DNA of 45,194 nucleotides from Comamonadaceae bacterium CG12_big_fil_rev_8_21_14_0_65_59_15. GTDB taxonomy: Bacteria > Pseudomonadota > Gammaproteobacteria > Burkholderiales > Burkholderiaceae_C. Below the pieces are notes generated by a model, which did not search any database, was not told where the DNA came from, and saw nothing but the letters and a program-made list of their open reading frames with translations. This document shows positions 23,786 to 34,270 of the stretch, piece after piece. The stretch is taken from NCBI GenBank assembly GCA_002786915.1, contig PCUV01000032.1:1-45194 (forward strand). Reading direction: 5' to 3'. Every line of letters begins with the position of its first letter. The stretch's first letter is position 1. Made by a program: the position numbers and the translations under genes.

Positions 23786-25885
23786 TTAAGCAAATGTTTT
23801 GCCTTCATCGGCGAGCCGTGCCAACAGCGGCGCGGGTTGCCAGAAGGTGGCGTCATCGAGCGGATTCTGCGCAAAGCGCTGCATCGCTTGCACCACGTTG
23901 AACAGCCCCACCTCATTGGCGTAGTTCAGCGGCCCGCCGCGATAGACCGGAAAACCGTAGCCAAAGATATACACCACATCCACATCGCTGGCCTTGTTGG
24001 CAATGCCTTCTTCCAGAATATGGGCGGCCTCGTTGACCAGGCTGAACACCAGGCGCTGCACGATTTCTTCATCCGACACCTTGCGCGGGGTGATGCCCAG
24101 TGACTGGCGGTGCGCTTCGATCATTTTCACCACGTCGGCATTCGGGATCGCGTCGCGCTTGCCGGCCACGTAGTCGTACCAGCCCGCGCCGGTCTTCTGG
24201 CCAAAGCGGCCTTGCTCGCACAACAGGTCGGCGGTCTTGCTGTATTTCATGTGCGGCTTTTCCACGTAGCGGCGCTTGCGGATGGCCCAGCCAATGTCGT
24301 TACCCGCCAGGTCACCCATGCGGAATGGCCCCATGGCAAAGCCAAATTTTTCAACCGCCTTGTCCACCTGCGCCGGGGTGCAGCCTTCGTCGAGCAAAAA
24401 GCCGGCCTGGCGGCCATATTGCTCGATCATGCGGTTGCCGATAAAGCCGTCACACACGCCCGAGACCACCGCCGTTTTTTTGATTTTTTTGGCCAGCGCC
24501 ATCACAGTGGCCAGCACGTCTTTGGCCGTAGCGGCGCCACGCACCACTTCGAGCAGCTTCATCACGTTGGCCGGGCTGAAAAAGTGCATCCCCACCACGT
24601 CTTGCGGGCGCTGGGTAAAATGCGCAATCTTGTTCACGTCCAGCGTCGAGGTGTTACTGGCCAAAATCGCGCCCGGCTTCATGACACGGTCCAGCTCTTT
24701 GAACACCGCTTGCTTGACGCCGATGTCTTCAAACACGGCTTCGATCACCAGGTCGGCGTCTTTCAGGTCGTCATAACTCAGCGTGGTAGTCAGCAACGCC
24801 ATGCGTTGCTCGTATTTGTCCTGCTTGAGCTTGCCTTTCTTGACCTGCGCCTCATAATTCTTGCGCATGGTGGCAATACCACGATCCAGTGCGTCCTGCT
24901 TCATCTCGAGCATCGTCACCGGAATGCCGGCGTTCAAAAAGTTCATCGAGATGCCGCCACCCATCGTGCCAGCGCCGATCACAGCTACTGATTTAATAAC
25001 ACGTTGCGCAGTATCAGCGGGCACATCGGGTATTTTTGACGTGGCACGCTCGGCCACAAACAGGTGCCGCAGCGCACGGCTCTCGGGCGTCCACATCAGG
25101 TTGATGAAGGTGTCGCGCTCAAAGCGCAGGCCGTCGTCAAACTTGCGTTTGGTAGCGGCCTCCACGGCATCGACACACTTGAGCGGTGCCGGGTAATTTT
25201 TGGCCATGCCGCCGACCATGTTGCGGGCAAACTGAAAGTAAGCGTCGCCCATCGGGTGCCGGGCCGGCAAGTTGCGCACCAGCGGCAGCGGGCGCACGTC
25301 AGCAACCTCCAAGGCAAACGCCACCGCTTCAGCCAGCAGCGTCTGCGCCGAGCTGGCCATCTTGTGAAACAGCTTTTGGCCGGGCACCTGCGCCAGCAGT
25401 TCGCTGTTGACCGGCTCGCCGCTGACGATCATGTTCAGCGCCGGTTCCACGCCCAACGCGCGCGGCAGGCGCTGCGTGCCGCCCGCGCCGGGCAGCAGAC
25501 CCAGCTTGACTTCGGGCAGCGCCACCTTGCAGCCGGGTGCGGCGATGCGGTAATGGCAGCCCAGCGCCAGTTCGGTACCACCGCCCATGCACACGGTGTG
25601 GATGGCAGCCACCACCGGCTTGGTGGCGGCTTCGAGCGCCAGAATCAGGCTCAGCAAATTGGGCTCTTGCAGCGCCTTGGGCGAGCCAAATTCCTTGATG
25701 TCGGCGCCGCCGGAAAAGGCGTTGCCCGCGCCGGTGACCACAATCGCCTTGACCGATGCGTCAGCCAGCGCACGCGCGAGTGCGTCGGCAAAGGCCTGGC
25801 GTGTGGCTAACCCCAAACCGTTGACGGGAGGGTTGTTGAGGGTGAGCACGGCAACCGCGCCGGAGACAGCGTATTCAGTGGTCAT
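23786..25885 (-). CDS. fadB: Bifunctional enoyl-CoA hydratase / 3-hydroxyacyl-CoA dehydrogenase
   Basis: A 699-residue beta-oxidation enzyme. Residues 1-190 form the crotonase part (GNAFSGGADIKEFG oxyanion region; MGGGTELALGCHYRI; PEVKLGLLPGAGGTQRLPR with the catalytic Glu). The dehydrogenase starts at AVIGAGTMGGGI (about 300) with the NAD site, then SNTSTLDVNKIA, GMHFFSPANVMKLLEVV and the C-terminal repeat VYIFGYGFPVYRGGP. The order hydratase-dehydrogenase matches the FadB/FadJ/PaaC-like group. ATG 25885 has AAGGAAG upstream. A perfect palindrome at 25907-25920 lies 22 bases before the start and is likely a repressor site. It is the first gene of the fadB-fadA pair. Confidence 0.93.
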   Translation of the reverse strand: MTTEYAVSGAVAVLTLNNPPVNGLGLATRQAFADALARALADASVKAIVVTGAGNAFSGGADIKEFGSPKALQEPNLLSLILALEAATKPVVAAIHTVCMGGGTELALGCHYRIAAPGCKVALPEVKLGLLPGAGGTQRLPRALGVEPALNMIVSGEPVNSELLAQVPGQKLFHKMASSAQTLLAEAVAFALEVADVRPLPLVRNLPARHPMGDAYFQFARNMVGGMAKNYPAPLKCVDAVEAATKRKFDDGLRFERDTFINLMWTPESRALRHLFVAERATSKIPDVPADTAQRVIKSVAVIGAGTMGGGISMNFLNAGIPVTMLEMKQDALDRGIATMRKNYEAQVKKGKLKQDKYEQRMALLTTTLSYDDLKDADLVIEAVFEDIGVKQAVFKELDRVMKPGAILASNTSTLDVNKIAHFTQRPQDVVGMHFFSPANVMKLLEVVRGAATAKDVLATVMALAKKIKKTAVVSGVCDGFIGNRMIEQYGRQAGFLLDEGCTPAQVDKAVEKFGFAMGPFRMGDLAGNDIGWAIRKRRYVEKPHMKYSKTADLLCEQGRFGQKTGAGWYDYVAGKRDAIPNADVVKMIEAHRQSLGITPRKVSDEEIVQRLVFSLVNEAAHILEEGIANKASDVDVVYIFGYGFPVYRGGPLNYANEVGLFNVVQAMQRFAQNPLDDATFWQPAPLLARLADEGKTFA

Positions 25886-25906
25886 AGTGGCTTCCTTGTT
25901 AAAAAT

Positions 25907-25920
25907 AGAACGATCGTTCT
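25907..25920. promoter_or_regulatory. Perfect 14-bp palindrome, probable TetR-family operator
   Basis: AGAACGATCGTTCT is a perfect palindrome 22 bases upstream of the fadB-type start, with A-runs and T-runs on either side. TetR-family repressors of fatty acid degradation commonly bind palindromes of this size and place; the regulator is not in the window. No second perfect copy was noticed upstream of the thiolase, the acyl-CoA dehydrogenase or the SDR genes. Confidence 0.6.
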
Positions 25921-26190
25921 TTTCATTGTAGAAAAATTACACCCCAAAAAACGACGGATTAGCCCTTGGACTGTCGCCCAGGTGATACGTGGTGCGGTTC
26001 AAAGTGGGAGAGGGTACCCATGCGCAAGACTCAGTTGCCACGCCGTGCGTGGACAGCGCCGGTTTTCGCCGAGGACTGACTCCCACTGGATTTACGCCAA
26101 AGTTCGAAAGTGGGTACGCCAAAATCTTGCGCTGGCACCCCAATGTGAATCACACCACCGCATTTATGCCCGACAGAGCCGCGAACCAAC
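25921..26190. other. Structured non-coding region between fadB and rpmB
   Basis: About 270 bases with no credible gene. AAAGTGGG occurs twice (26001-26008 and 26107-26114), each after TTC or TTCG; CCCACT (26082-26087) can pair with AGTGGG (26109-26114); GCGCAAG (26023-26028 region) is mirrored by CTTGCGC near 26127; and CCACG/CGTGG (26038-26042, 26048-26052) form a small hairpin. The segment looks like a degenerate repeat element or an unrecognised RNA; nothing identifies it. Confidence 0.35.
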
Positions 26191-26195
26191 CCCGC

Positions 26196-26201
26196 TATAA
26201 T
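26196..26201 (+). promoter_or_regulatory. -10 element of the rpmB-rpmG promoter
   Basis: TATAAT at 26196-26201, followed by a GC-rich discriminator (GCCCGGC), is the expected form of a stringently controlled ribosomal protein promoter. The matching -35 is weak; nothing close to TTGACA lies 16-18 bases upstream. Transcription would begin near 26208, giving a leader of about 120 bases. Confidence 0.6.
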
Positions 26202-26220
26202 GCCCGGCTTTGCTGACCAC

Positions 26221-26266
26221 GCCCGTGAGGGCACTGAGCGGCAATTGGGTTACCGCCACCCTTTTT
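26221..26266 (+). promoter_or_regulatory. Structured 5' leader of rpmB with terminator-like hairpin
   Basis: In the leader, GCCC (26221-26224) pairs with GGGC (26229-26232). Further on, GGGT (26247-26250) pairs with ACCC (26258-26261) and is followed at once by five Ts; GCGG and CCGC in the same segment offer a competing stem. The arrangement could be an attenuator or an L28 autoregulatory site. The stems are short, so this is a suggestion only. Confidence 0.35.
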
Positions 26267-26326
26267 CTTGGCGAGGTGAGGCCTCTGGCGTCAGTCAGGG
26301 CCGTTTAATAGTATCGGAGTGTCCAC

Positions 26327-26560
26327 ATGGCACGCGTATGTGAAGTCACGGGCAAGAAGCCCATGGTTGGGAACACGGTTTCCCACGCCAACAACAAAAA
26401 CAAGCGCCGGTTCCTGCCGAACCTGCAATACCGCCGTTTCTGGGTCGAGTCTGAAAACCGCTGGGTGCGTCTGCGCATTAGCAACGCCGGTCTGCGTTTG
26501 ATCGACAAAAATGGCATCGATGCCGTGCTCGCAGACCTGCGTGCCCGCGGTCAGGCCTAA
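26327..26560 (+). CDS. rpmB: 50S ribosomal protein L28
   Basis: A 77-residue L28 of normal length, starting [16 protein letters not shown] and containing the [13 protein letters not shown] block and [14 protein letters not shown] strand. It is a component of the large ribosomal subunit. ATG 26327 has CGGAGTGTCCAC upstream. rpmG follows after 24 bases and the two are co-transcribed in most proteobacteria. Confidence 0.98.
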   Translation: MARVCEVTGKKPMVGNTVSHANNKNKRRFLPNLQYRRFWVESENRWVRLRISNAGLRLIDKNGIDAVLADLRARGQA

Positions 26561-26584
26561 TCCACTCCATTCAGAAAGAACATC

Positions 26585-26755
26585 ATGGCAAGCAAAGGCG
26601 GACGCGAAAAAATCAAGCTGGAATCTACGGCCGGCACCGGTCACTTCTACACAACCGACAAAAACAAGAAGACCACTCCTGACAAGCTGCTGATCAAAAA
26701 ATTTGATCCCAAGGCACGCAAGCACGTGGACTACAAGGAAACGAAGCTGAAGTAA
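26585..26755 (+). CDS. rpmG: 50S ribosomal protein L33
   Basis: A 56-residue L33 ([20 protein letters not shown] and ending KETKLK). It has no cysteines, so it is the zinc-free form. It is the second gene of the rpmB-rpmG operon, with AAAGAAC upstream of its ATG, and is followed by a clear intrinsic terminator. Confidence 0.97.
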   Translation: MASKGGREKIKLESTAGTGHFYTTDKNKKTTPDKLLIKKFDPKARKHVDYKETKLK

Positions 26756-26780
26756 TTCAGCCGTTTGCCCAGCAGAAAAG

Positions 26781-26802
26781 CCAGCGTCATGCTGGTTTTT
26801 TT
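26781..26802 (+). terminator. Rho-independent terminator after rpmG
   Basis: CCAGC (26781-26785) and GCTGG (26791-26795) pair across a five-base loop and are followed by seven Ts; As before the stem can pair with the Ts to make the signal work in both directions. The desaturase gene converges from the other side. Confidence 0.85.
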
Positions 26803-26838
26803 GTAGCTACTCACCCTTATAGAACAAGGGCTAGAGCA
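26803..26838 (+). repeat. 35-nt hairpin repeat, copy after rpmG
   Basis: It reads TGTAGCTACTCACCCTT, a seven-base loop, then AAGGGCTAGAGC. CCCTT (26814-26818) pairs with AAGGG (26826-26830). It follows the rpmG terminator directly, in the gap between convergent genes. Confidence 0.7.
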
Positions 26839-26858
26839 CGAAAATACGTATAAATTTA

Positions 26859-28052
26859 TCAGACGGTTGCCGAACGCAGGCGCAGTGAAAACTCTTGCAG
26901 CGTGGCAATGCCGCTGGCTTCGGCACGGTGGCACCAGGCTTGCAAATCTGCTACCAGCTGAGCACGCGAGTGCTCGCGGTTCAGCCAGAGCTGGCGCAGT
27001 TCTTCACGCATCAGCACCATTTGGTCCAGCATCGGCGAAGCCGATCGCACCAACGCCAGTTGGGTCATCGCATGGGCGGGCACCCGGTCCACATCACGGT
27101 GCAGCCAGCGCCGTGCAGCCCGAATCACCGCTGCGTCGGCGTGTCGCACCCTTAGCGCGTCCAATTCTTCATTGAACGCACGGCGCATGCCCTTGGCGTA
27201 AGCGGCCATCAATTCAAACCGGTTCTGGATCAGTGCTTCCAAAGCTTGCTCGTCGGGCACGGCACGCACCGCACCCAAGGCCAGGCGAGGCGGTGTCTTT
27301 TTGACTTTGGCCAGACCGACGCGTTGCAAGGCGCTGATGTACAGCCAGCCAATATCCAATTCATATGGTTTGACCGACAGGCGGGCTGATGTGGGGTAGG
27401 TATGGTGGTTGTTGTGCAGCTCTTCACCGGCAATCAAAATGCCCCAGGGAACCAGATTGGTGCTGGCATCGGGTGCCTCAAAGTTGCGGTAGCCCCAATA
27501 GTGGGCGCCGCCGTTGATGATGCCCGCAGCCATCACTGGTGTCCATGCCATCTGCACCGCCCACACGGTCAGGCCGGCCGCGCCGAACAACGCCACGTCG
27601 ATCAGCAACATCAGCGCCACGCCAGCGTAAGAAAACCGGCTGTACAGATGCCGCTCGATCCAGTCACCCGGCGTGCCGTGCCCGTAGCGCGCCAGAGTCT
27701 CCGCGTTGCCAGCCTCTTTGCGGTACAGCTCGTAACCCTGTAGCAGCACGGTGCGAATGCCATACACATGCGGGCTGTGCGGGTCTTCGGGCTGCTCGCA
27801 CTTGGCGTGGTGCTTGCGGTGGATGGCAGCCCACTCCTTGGTGACCTGCCCGGTGGTCAGCCACAGCCAGAAGCGGAAAAAATGCGCCGCCGCCGGGTGC
27901 AGGTCCAGCGCGCGGTGCGCTTGGTGGCGGTGCAGAAAAATCGTGACGCTGATCATGGTCACGTGGGTCAATGCCAACGTCAGCAGCACCAGTTGCCAAG
28001 CGCTCACATGCCACAGGCCTCGGGCGGCCCAGTCCAACCATTGCGTCATCAT
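26859..28052 (-). CDS. Acyl-lipid or acyl-CoA delta-9 desaturase (DesA-type)
   Basis: A 397-residue membrane fatty acid desaturase with all three histidine clusters of the di-iron site: HRHQAHR (41-47), HRKHH (about 78-82) and HNNHH (about 214-218). Hydrophobic helices lie around 18-38, 55-70 and 145-180. The C-terminal 150 residues after the last cluster form an extra helical cytosolic part seen in bacterial DesA-type proteins. It should place a double bond into membrane fatty acids, using electrons from a ferredoxin or cytochrome not encoded nearby. Two adjacent ATGs (28052 and 28049) are possible. It lies downstream of the methyltransferase gene on the same strand, 38 bases away. Confidence 0.92.
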   Translation of the reverse strand: MMTQWLDWAARGLWHVSAWQLVLLTLALTHVTMISVTIFLHRHQAHRALDLHPAAAHFFRFWLWLTTGQVTKEWAAIHRKHHAKCEQPEDPHSPHVYGIRTVLLQGYELYRKEAGNAETLARYGHGTPGDWIERHLYSRFSYAGVALMLLIDVALFGAAGLTVWAVQMAWTPVMAAGIINGGAHYWGYRNFEAPDASTNLVPWGILIAGEELHNNHHTYPTSARLSVKPYELDIGWLYISALQRVGLAKVKKTPPRLALGAVRAVPDEQALEALIQNRFELMAAYAKGMRRAFNEELDALRVRHADAAVIRAARRWLHRDVDRVPAHAMTQLALVRSASPMLDQMVLMREELRQLWLNREHSRAQLVADLQAWCHRAEASGIATLQEFSLRLRSATV

Positions 28053-28090
28053 TTTTTGTCTCTCTCGTTTTTATAAAAGCTGTGATGTCA

Positions 28091-29362
28091 CTATTTTCGC
28101 TGCCAGACCGCCGCAAAGAAACCGTCGGTCTGATGCAGGTGGGGCCACAGGCGCAGGTAGCGCTGACCAGCGTCGCCGCCACTGCACAGCGTTGCTGCGC
28201 CTGCCACCTTCAAGCCCGTCAGCACCTCGCCCACGTCCAGCGCCACAAAATCGGGGTTGGCCTCTGAGAACGCCTGTGCAATGGCCTCGTTTTCTTGCGG
28301 CAACACACTGCAAGTGGCATAGACCAGACGCCCGCCCAACTTGAGCAACCGCGCCGCGCTTTGCAAAATGGCGGCCTGCTTCACGGCCATCTCCTGCACC
28401 GCCTGCATGTCTTGGCGCCACTTCAGGTCCGGGTTGCGCCGCAGCGTGCCCAGGCCGGTGCACGGCGCATCCACCAGCACGCGGTCGATCTTGCCCGCCA
28501 GGCGCTTGACACGCTCGTCGCGCTCGTGCGCAATGGCAGCAGGGTGCACGTTGCTCAAACCGCTACGCGCCAGGCGCGACTTGAACGCATCGAGCCGACC
28601 CGCCGATGTGTCAAAGGCATACAGCCGCCCGGTGGAGCGCATGGCCGCGCCAATGGCCAGCGTCTTGCCACCGGCACCGGCGCAAAAGTCCACCACCATC
28701 TCGCCGCGTTTGGCGTCCAGCAGCATCGCCAGCAGCTGCGAGCCTTCGTCCTGCACCTCAAAGTCGCCGCGCAAAAACGCCTCGTGTTTGTTGAGTGCCG
28801 GTTTGCCAACAATGCGCAGACCCCAGGGCGAAAACGGCGTCGGCGATGCTTTGATTCCTGTAGCAGCCAGCGCTTGCTGCACCTCGGCCCGCTTGGCTTT
28901 GAACGTGTTCACACGCAAGTCCAGCCCGGCACCTTTGTTGAAGCTTTCCACCAGCGGCCAGAAGCCGTCGCCCAACTGCTCCTTGAGCGGCTGCACCAGC
29001 CACTCCGGCAGGTTGTGACGGTGGCGATCCATCAGATCTTCAGGTTTAATCTGTTCGCATTGGTCAAGCCAGTTTTTCTCTTGCTCGCTCAAAGCACTGC
29101 GTAAAAAATCGCCCGGGCCGTAAAACCCCAGAATCGCCAAGCGACGTTCCTTGGGCCCGCTGCCCGACGGCGCCAAGTGGTCAAACAGGTTTTTCTTGCG
29201 CAGCACGGCATACACCGTTTCGGCCAGCGTGGCGCGTTCGCGCGGGCCAAAGCCCCGATGCTCGCGAAAAAAACGCGACACAACAGCATCGGCCGGATGA
29301 TCAAATTGAAGGGTCAGACGCACCAGTTCAGAACAGGCGTCAAGCAGGGCTTTGGGATGCAT
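28091..29362 (-). CDS. RsmB/NOP family RNA cytosine methyltransferase
   Basis: A 423-residue SAM-dependent 5-methylcytosine RNA methyltransferase. The N-terminal 140 residues are a helical NusB-like part; the Rossmann domain has VVDFCAGAGGKTLAIGA (SAM binding), VLVDAPCTGLGTLRRNPD with one catalytic Cys and VYATCSVLPQENE with the other. This pair of cysteines marks the RsmB/NOP family, whose best-known member modifies 16S rRNA C967. ATG 29362 is taken as the start because the family begins here; the longer frame from 29398 adds 12 residues. It is divergent from the efflux operon, with 86 bases between the starts. Confidence 0.9.
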   Translation of the reverse strand: MHPKALLDACSELVRLTLQFDHPADAVVSRFFREHRGFGPRERATLAETVYAVLRKKNLFDHLAPSGSGPKERRLAILGFYGPGDFLRSALSEQEKNWLDQCEQIKPEDLMDRHRHNLPEWLVQPLKEQLGDGFWPLVESFNKGAGLDLRVNTFKAKRAEVQQALAATGIKASPTPFSPWGLRIVGKPALNKHEAFLRGDFEVQDEGSQLLAMLLDAKRGEMVVDFCAGAGGKTLAIGAAMRSTGRLYAFDTSAGRLDAFKSRLARSGLSNVHPAAIAHERDERVKRLAGKIDRVLVDAPCTGLGTLRRNPDLKWRQDMQAVQEMAVKQAAILQSAARLLKLGGRLVYATCSVLPQENEAIAQAFSEANPDFVALDVGEVLTGLKVAGAATLCSGGDAGQRYLRLWPHLHQTDGFFAAVWQRK

Positions 29363-29448
29363 AGGGGCGCGATTGTCCCACGGGAACTTTACCCACATTT
29401 ACCACTCACAACGCACCTTTACCACAGGTACTTGCCGCACAATCGCCA

Positions 29449-30939
29449 ATGCCTGTCCACTATCAGCCTTCCATGCTTGACATCACCCCAGTTCACCCCC
29501 CCTTCCCAGCTGCGGCGTATCCATCCCCTGCACGGCGCTTCGGCCCTGGCCGCGCGCTCACCCTGCTGTGGGCGGTGCTTACGCTGTCCGGCTGTGCCGT
29601 TGTTGACAAGTTCCATAGCAGTCTGGACGCACCCGCTGACGCCCCTGTTGCCGCCCAAGCACAGGCGGACAGCGCATCGGCAGATGCGTTGCAACCTTGG
29701 TGGCAAGTCTATGACGATGCCATGCTGGGGCAATTGATCGCGCAGGCCCTGCAAGCCAACAACAGCGTGGACGCTGCGCGCGGTGCCTTGCAGCAGGCGC
29801 GCGCCGCACGCCTGCTGGAAGTGGCGTCGCAGCGCCCGCAGCTGTCCACTTCGGTCGGACTCACGCGCAACGCTTCTCAGGGCTCATCCAACGTTACCGC
29901 GCGCGCCGAGCTTGACGCCAGCTGGGAGCTGGACCTGTTTGGTGCCAACCGCAGCGCGCTGGCCAACCAGGACGCGCTGGTGGTGGCAGCGCAAACCAAT
30001 TTGCGCGACGTGCGCCTGAGCATCAGCGCTGAGGTCGCCCTGGCGTACATCCAGTTGCGCGCGCTGCAAGCACAGTTGGATGTGGCCCAGCGCAACCTGG
30101 CGAGCCAGCAAGAAACGCTGCAAATCACTCAATGGCGCGCCCAGGCCGGCTTGCTGACGTCGCTGGAAGTGCAACAGGCCCTGACGGCCACCGCGCAGAC
30201 TTCGGCGCAACTGCCCGCACTTCAAAGCAGTTTGGCCAAGACACGGCACAGCCTGGGCATCTTGACCGGCAAGCAACCCAAAGAGCTGGATGCGCTGTTG
30301 CAGACCGTGCAAGCCGTTCCCGTGGCACCGCGCAAGGTAGCCGACGTGATCGACGCCGAACGCCTGCGCCAGCGTGCGGACGTGCGCGCTGCCGAGGCGC
30401 GTGTCACCGCCGCGCTGGCCAGTGTCGATGCCGCTACGGCAGCACGCTACCCGAGTTTCCGGCTCGGCGGTTCGGTGGGTTTGACCGCTTTGACACTGGC
30501 GGGTTTGAGCCAGGGCGCATCAGTCGCCACCACCGTACTGGCCAGCATGTCGGCCACACTGTTCGACGGCGGTGCGGGGCTGGCACGGGTTCAGGTACAA
30601 CAAGCCGCGTTGGCACAGGCGCAGGCCAACCACCGCGCCACGCTGCTGACAGCGCTCAAAGATGTGGAAGACGCGATGGTGTCCTGGCGCAACAACCAGT
30701 TACGCATTGACCATCTGGCGCAGGCCGCCAGTGCGGCCCAAGCCGCCGCCTTGCTGGCCACCCAGCGTTACGCCAGCGGGTTGGTGGATTTTCAGACGGT
30801 GCTGCAAACGCAGCGCACCCAACTGGCCACGCAAGACAGCCTGACGGGTGCCCGCGCTGATCTGAGTGCCGATTACGTGCGCTTGGTCAAGGCCGTGGGC
30901 GGCGGCTGGCAAACCACACCGTCTGCTGCGCACCAATAA
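29449..30939 (+). CDS. Outer-membrane efflux lipoprotein, NodT/TolC family
   Basis: A 496-residue outer-membrane factor. The start has a positive region, a hydrophobic helix (ALTLLWAVLTLSG) and the lipobox LSGC, so it is a lipoprotein anchored in the outer membrane. The repeated TolC pattern is visible: PWWQVYDDAMLGQLIAQALQAN near the start of the mature part, then two rounds of long amphipathic helices (RPQLSTSVGLTRN and RYPSFRLGGSVG strands, QRYASGLVDFQTVLQTQR helix). It would form the exit channel for the MacAB-type pump encoded just downstream. ATG 29473 is an alternative start. Confidence 0.92.
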   Translation: MPVHYQPSMLDITPVHPPFPAAAYPSPARRFGPGRALTLLWAVLTLSGCAVVDKFHSSLDAPADAPVAAQAQADSASADALQPWWQVYDDAMLGQLIAQALQANNSVDAARGALQQARAARLLEVASQRPQLSTSVGLTRNASQGSSNVTARAELDASWELDLFGANRSALANQDALVVAAQTNLRDVRLSISAEVALAYIQLRALQAQLDVAQRNLASQQETLQITQWRAQAGLLTSLEVQQALTATAQTSAQLPALQSSLAKTRHSLGILTGKQPKELDALLQTVQAVPVAPRKVADVIDAERLRQRADVRAAEARVTAALASVDAATAARYPSFRLGGSVGLTALTLAGLSQGASVATTVLASMSATLFDGGAGLARVQVQQAALAQAQANHRATLLTALKDVEDAMVSWRNNQLRIDHLAQAASAAQAAALLATQRYASGLVDFQTVLQTQRTQLATQDSLTGARADLSADYVRLVKAVGGGWQTTPSAAHQ

Positions 30940-30958
30940 TTTATTAGAGCCCCACACC

Positions 30959-32262
30959 ATGTCCGATTCACCCGACACACCTACGCATGTCAACTCTGCC
31001 ACCAAGGACCTGAATCAGTTACTGGGCAGCCCGCCCCAGCGCCCCTGGTGGCGCCGCCGCTGGCTCTGGGGTGCTCTTGCATTGATAGCTATCAGCGCCA
31101 TCGGGTACTACTTCTGGCAGCAACAGCAACAAGCCGCGGCAAAACCAAGCTACGTGACGGAACCGGCCAGCAAGGGCAACCTCACGCTGCGCGTTACCGC
31201 CAACGGCACACTCCAACCCACGCGCACGGTGAACATCGGCAGTGAACTCTCGGGCACCGTGCTGCGCGTGCTGGTGGATGTGAATGACCGCGTCAAAAAA
31301 GCACAGGTGCTGGTCGAGCTCGACACCGCCAAGCTGGGCGACCAGGTACTGCGCTCGCGTGCCGCGGTGAACGCCGCGCAGGCGCAGGTGGAACAAGCGC
31401 AAGCCACTGTCACTGAGGCACGCTCTACGCTGGCCCGACTGGAGGAAGTGTCGCGTCTATCCGGCGGTAAAGTGCCATCGGCCTCCGAGCTGGACACCGC
31501 CCGCGCTGCGGTGGCCCGCGCCGAAGGCGCGCTAGCCAGCGCCCGCGCCAATCTGGCGGCGGACAAGGCGTCTCTGACAACCGACGAAACCAACCTGGCT
31601 AAGGCCTCCATCCGCTCACCCATCGACGGTGTCGTGCTAACGCGTTCAGTCGATCCTGGCAACGCGGTGGCCGCATCGCTACAGGCCGTCACGCTGTTTA
31701 CCCTTGCCGAAGACCTGCGCCAGTTGCAACTGCGTGTGAACGTGGATGAGGCCGACGTGGGCCGCGTCAAGGTCGGGCAAAAAGCCAGCTTTACCGTCAG
31801 TGCTTTCCCCGGCCGACGCTTTCCGGCCAACATCACGCGCGTGTCGTTTGGCTCCACCATCACCGACAACGTGGTTACCTACGTCACCCAGCTCGATGTG
31901 GCCAACGACGACCTGAGCCTGCGCCCGGGCATGACCGCCACCAGCACCATCGTGGCGGTGGAGCGCAAAGACGTGCTGCTGGTACCCAACACGGCGTTAC
32001 GCTTTTCGCCCCAGAGCGGCGACGCAGCCAAACCGGGCAACAACATCATGAACAGTGTCATGCCACGCCTACCACGCGTGGCCAAAAAAGCATCTGGCGG
32101 TGCCACCAGGCAAGTCTGGGTGTTGCGTGACGGCGCGCCAGTGGCCGTCAACGTCACGCCCGGCATCAGCGACGGGCGCATGACCGAAATCACCGGCGGT
32201 GACCTCACCGAGGGCATGGCGGTGATCACCGAACAACGCACGGGCAGCGCCGCCAGTAAACC

Positions 32263-32266
<4 letters not shown>
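30959..32266 (+). CDS. MacA-type periplasmic adaptor of an ABC efflux pump
   Basis: A 435-residue membrane-fusion protein. One N-terminal membrane helix (LWGALALIAISAIGYYF, about 36-52), then the lipoyl-like half (VNIGSELSGTVLRVLVDVND), a long coiled hairpin (about 125-215, VNAAQAQVEQAQATVTEA), the returning lipoyl strand IRSPIDGVVLTRSVDPGN and beta-barrel parts. It links the MacB permease to the outer-membrane factor. ATG 30959 is used, 19 bases after the upstream stop. Its TGA overlaps the ATG of the ATPase gene (ATGA at 32263), so translation is coupled. Confidence 0.92.
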
Positions 32267-34192
<1,926 letters not shown>

Positions 34193-34220
34193 GCTACGCA
34201 GCAAACATCCCCCCACGCTG

Positions 34221-34253
34221 TTGCAAATCGAAAGTTCGACTTTCGATTTGCAA
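34221..34253. terminator. Perfect 15-bp hairpin between convergent genes
   Basis: TTGCAAATCGAAAGT (34221-34235) and ACTTTCGATTTGCAA (34239-34253) are exact inverse complements separated by TCG. It lies between the stop of the permease (34192) and that of the globin (34271), where a two-way terminator is expected. There is no T-run after either arm, so an intrinsic terminator of the standard type is not shown; a transcript-stabilising hairpin or a protein-binding site is also possible. Confidence 0.5.
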
Positions 34254-34270
34254 GCTGTGACAAGGCTGGC

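Noticed and set aside
25937..26143. Small minus-strand frame upstream of fadB
   Set aside because: No start signal, and the segment is full of inverted repeats; more likely non-coding.
28846..28885. Further copy of the 35-nt repeat in the RsmB-type gene
   Set aside because: One arm matches, the other does not pair; treated as chance.
31080..31112. Further copy of the 35-nt repeat in the MacA gene (TTGATAGCTATCAGCGCC)
   Set aside because: Only the left half resembles the family; the encoded membrane helix is ordinary.
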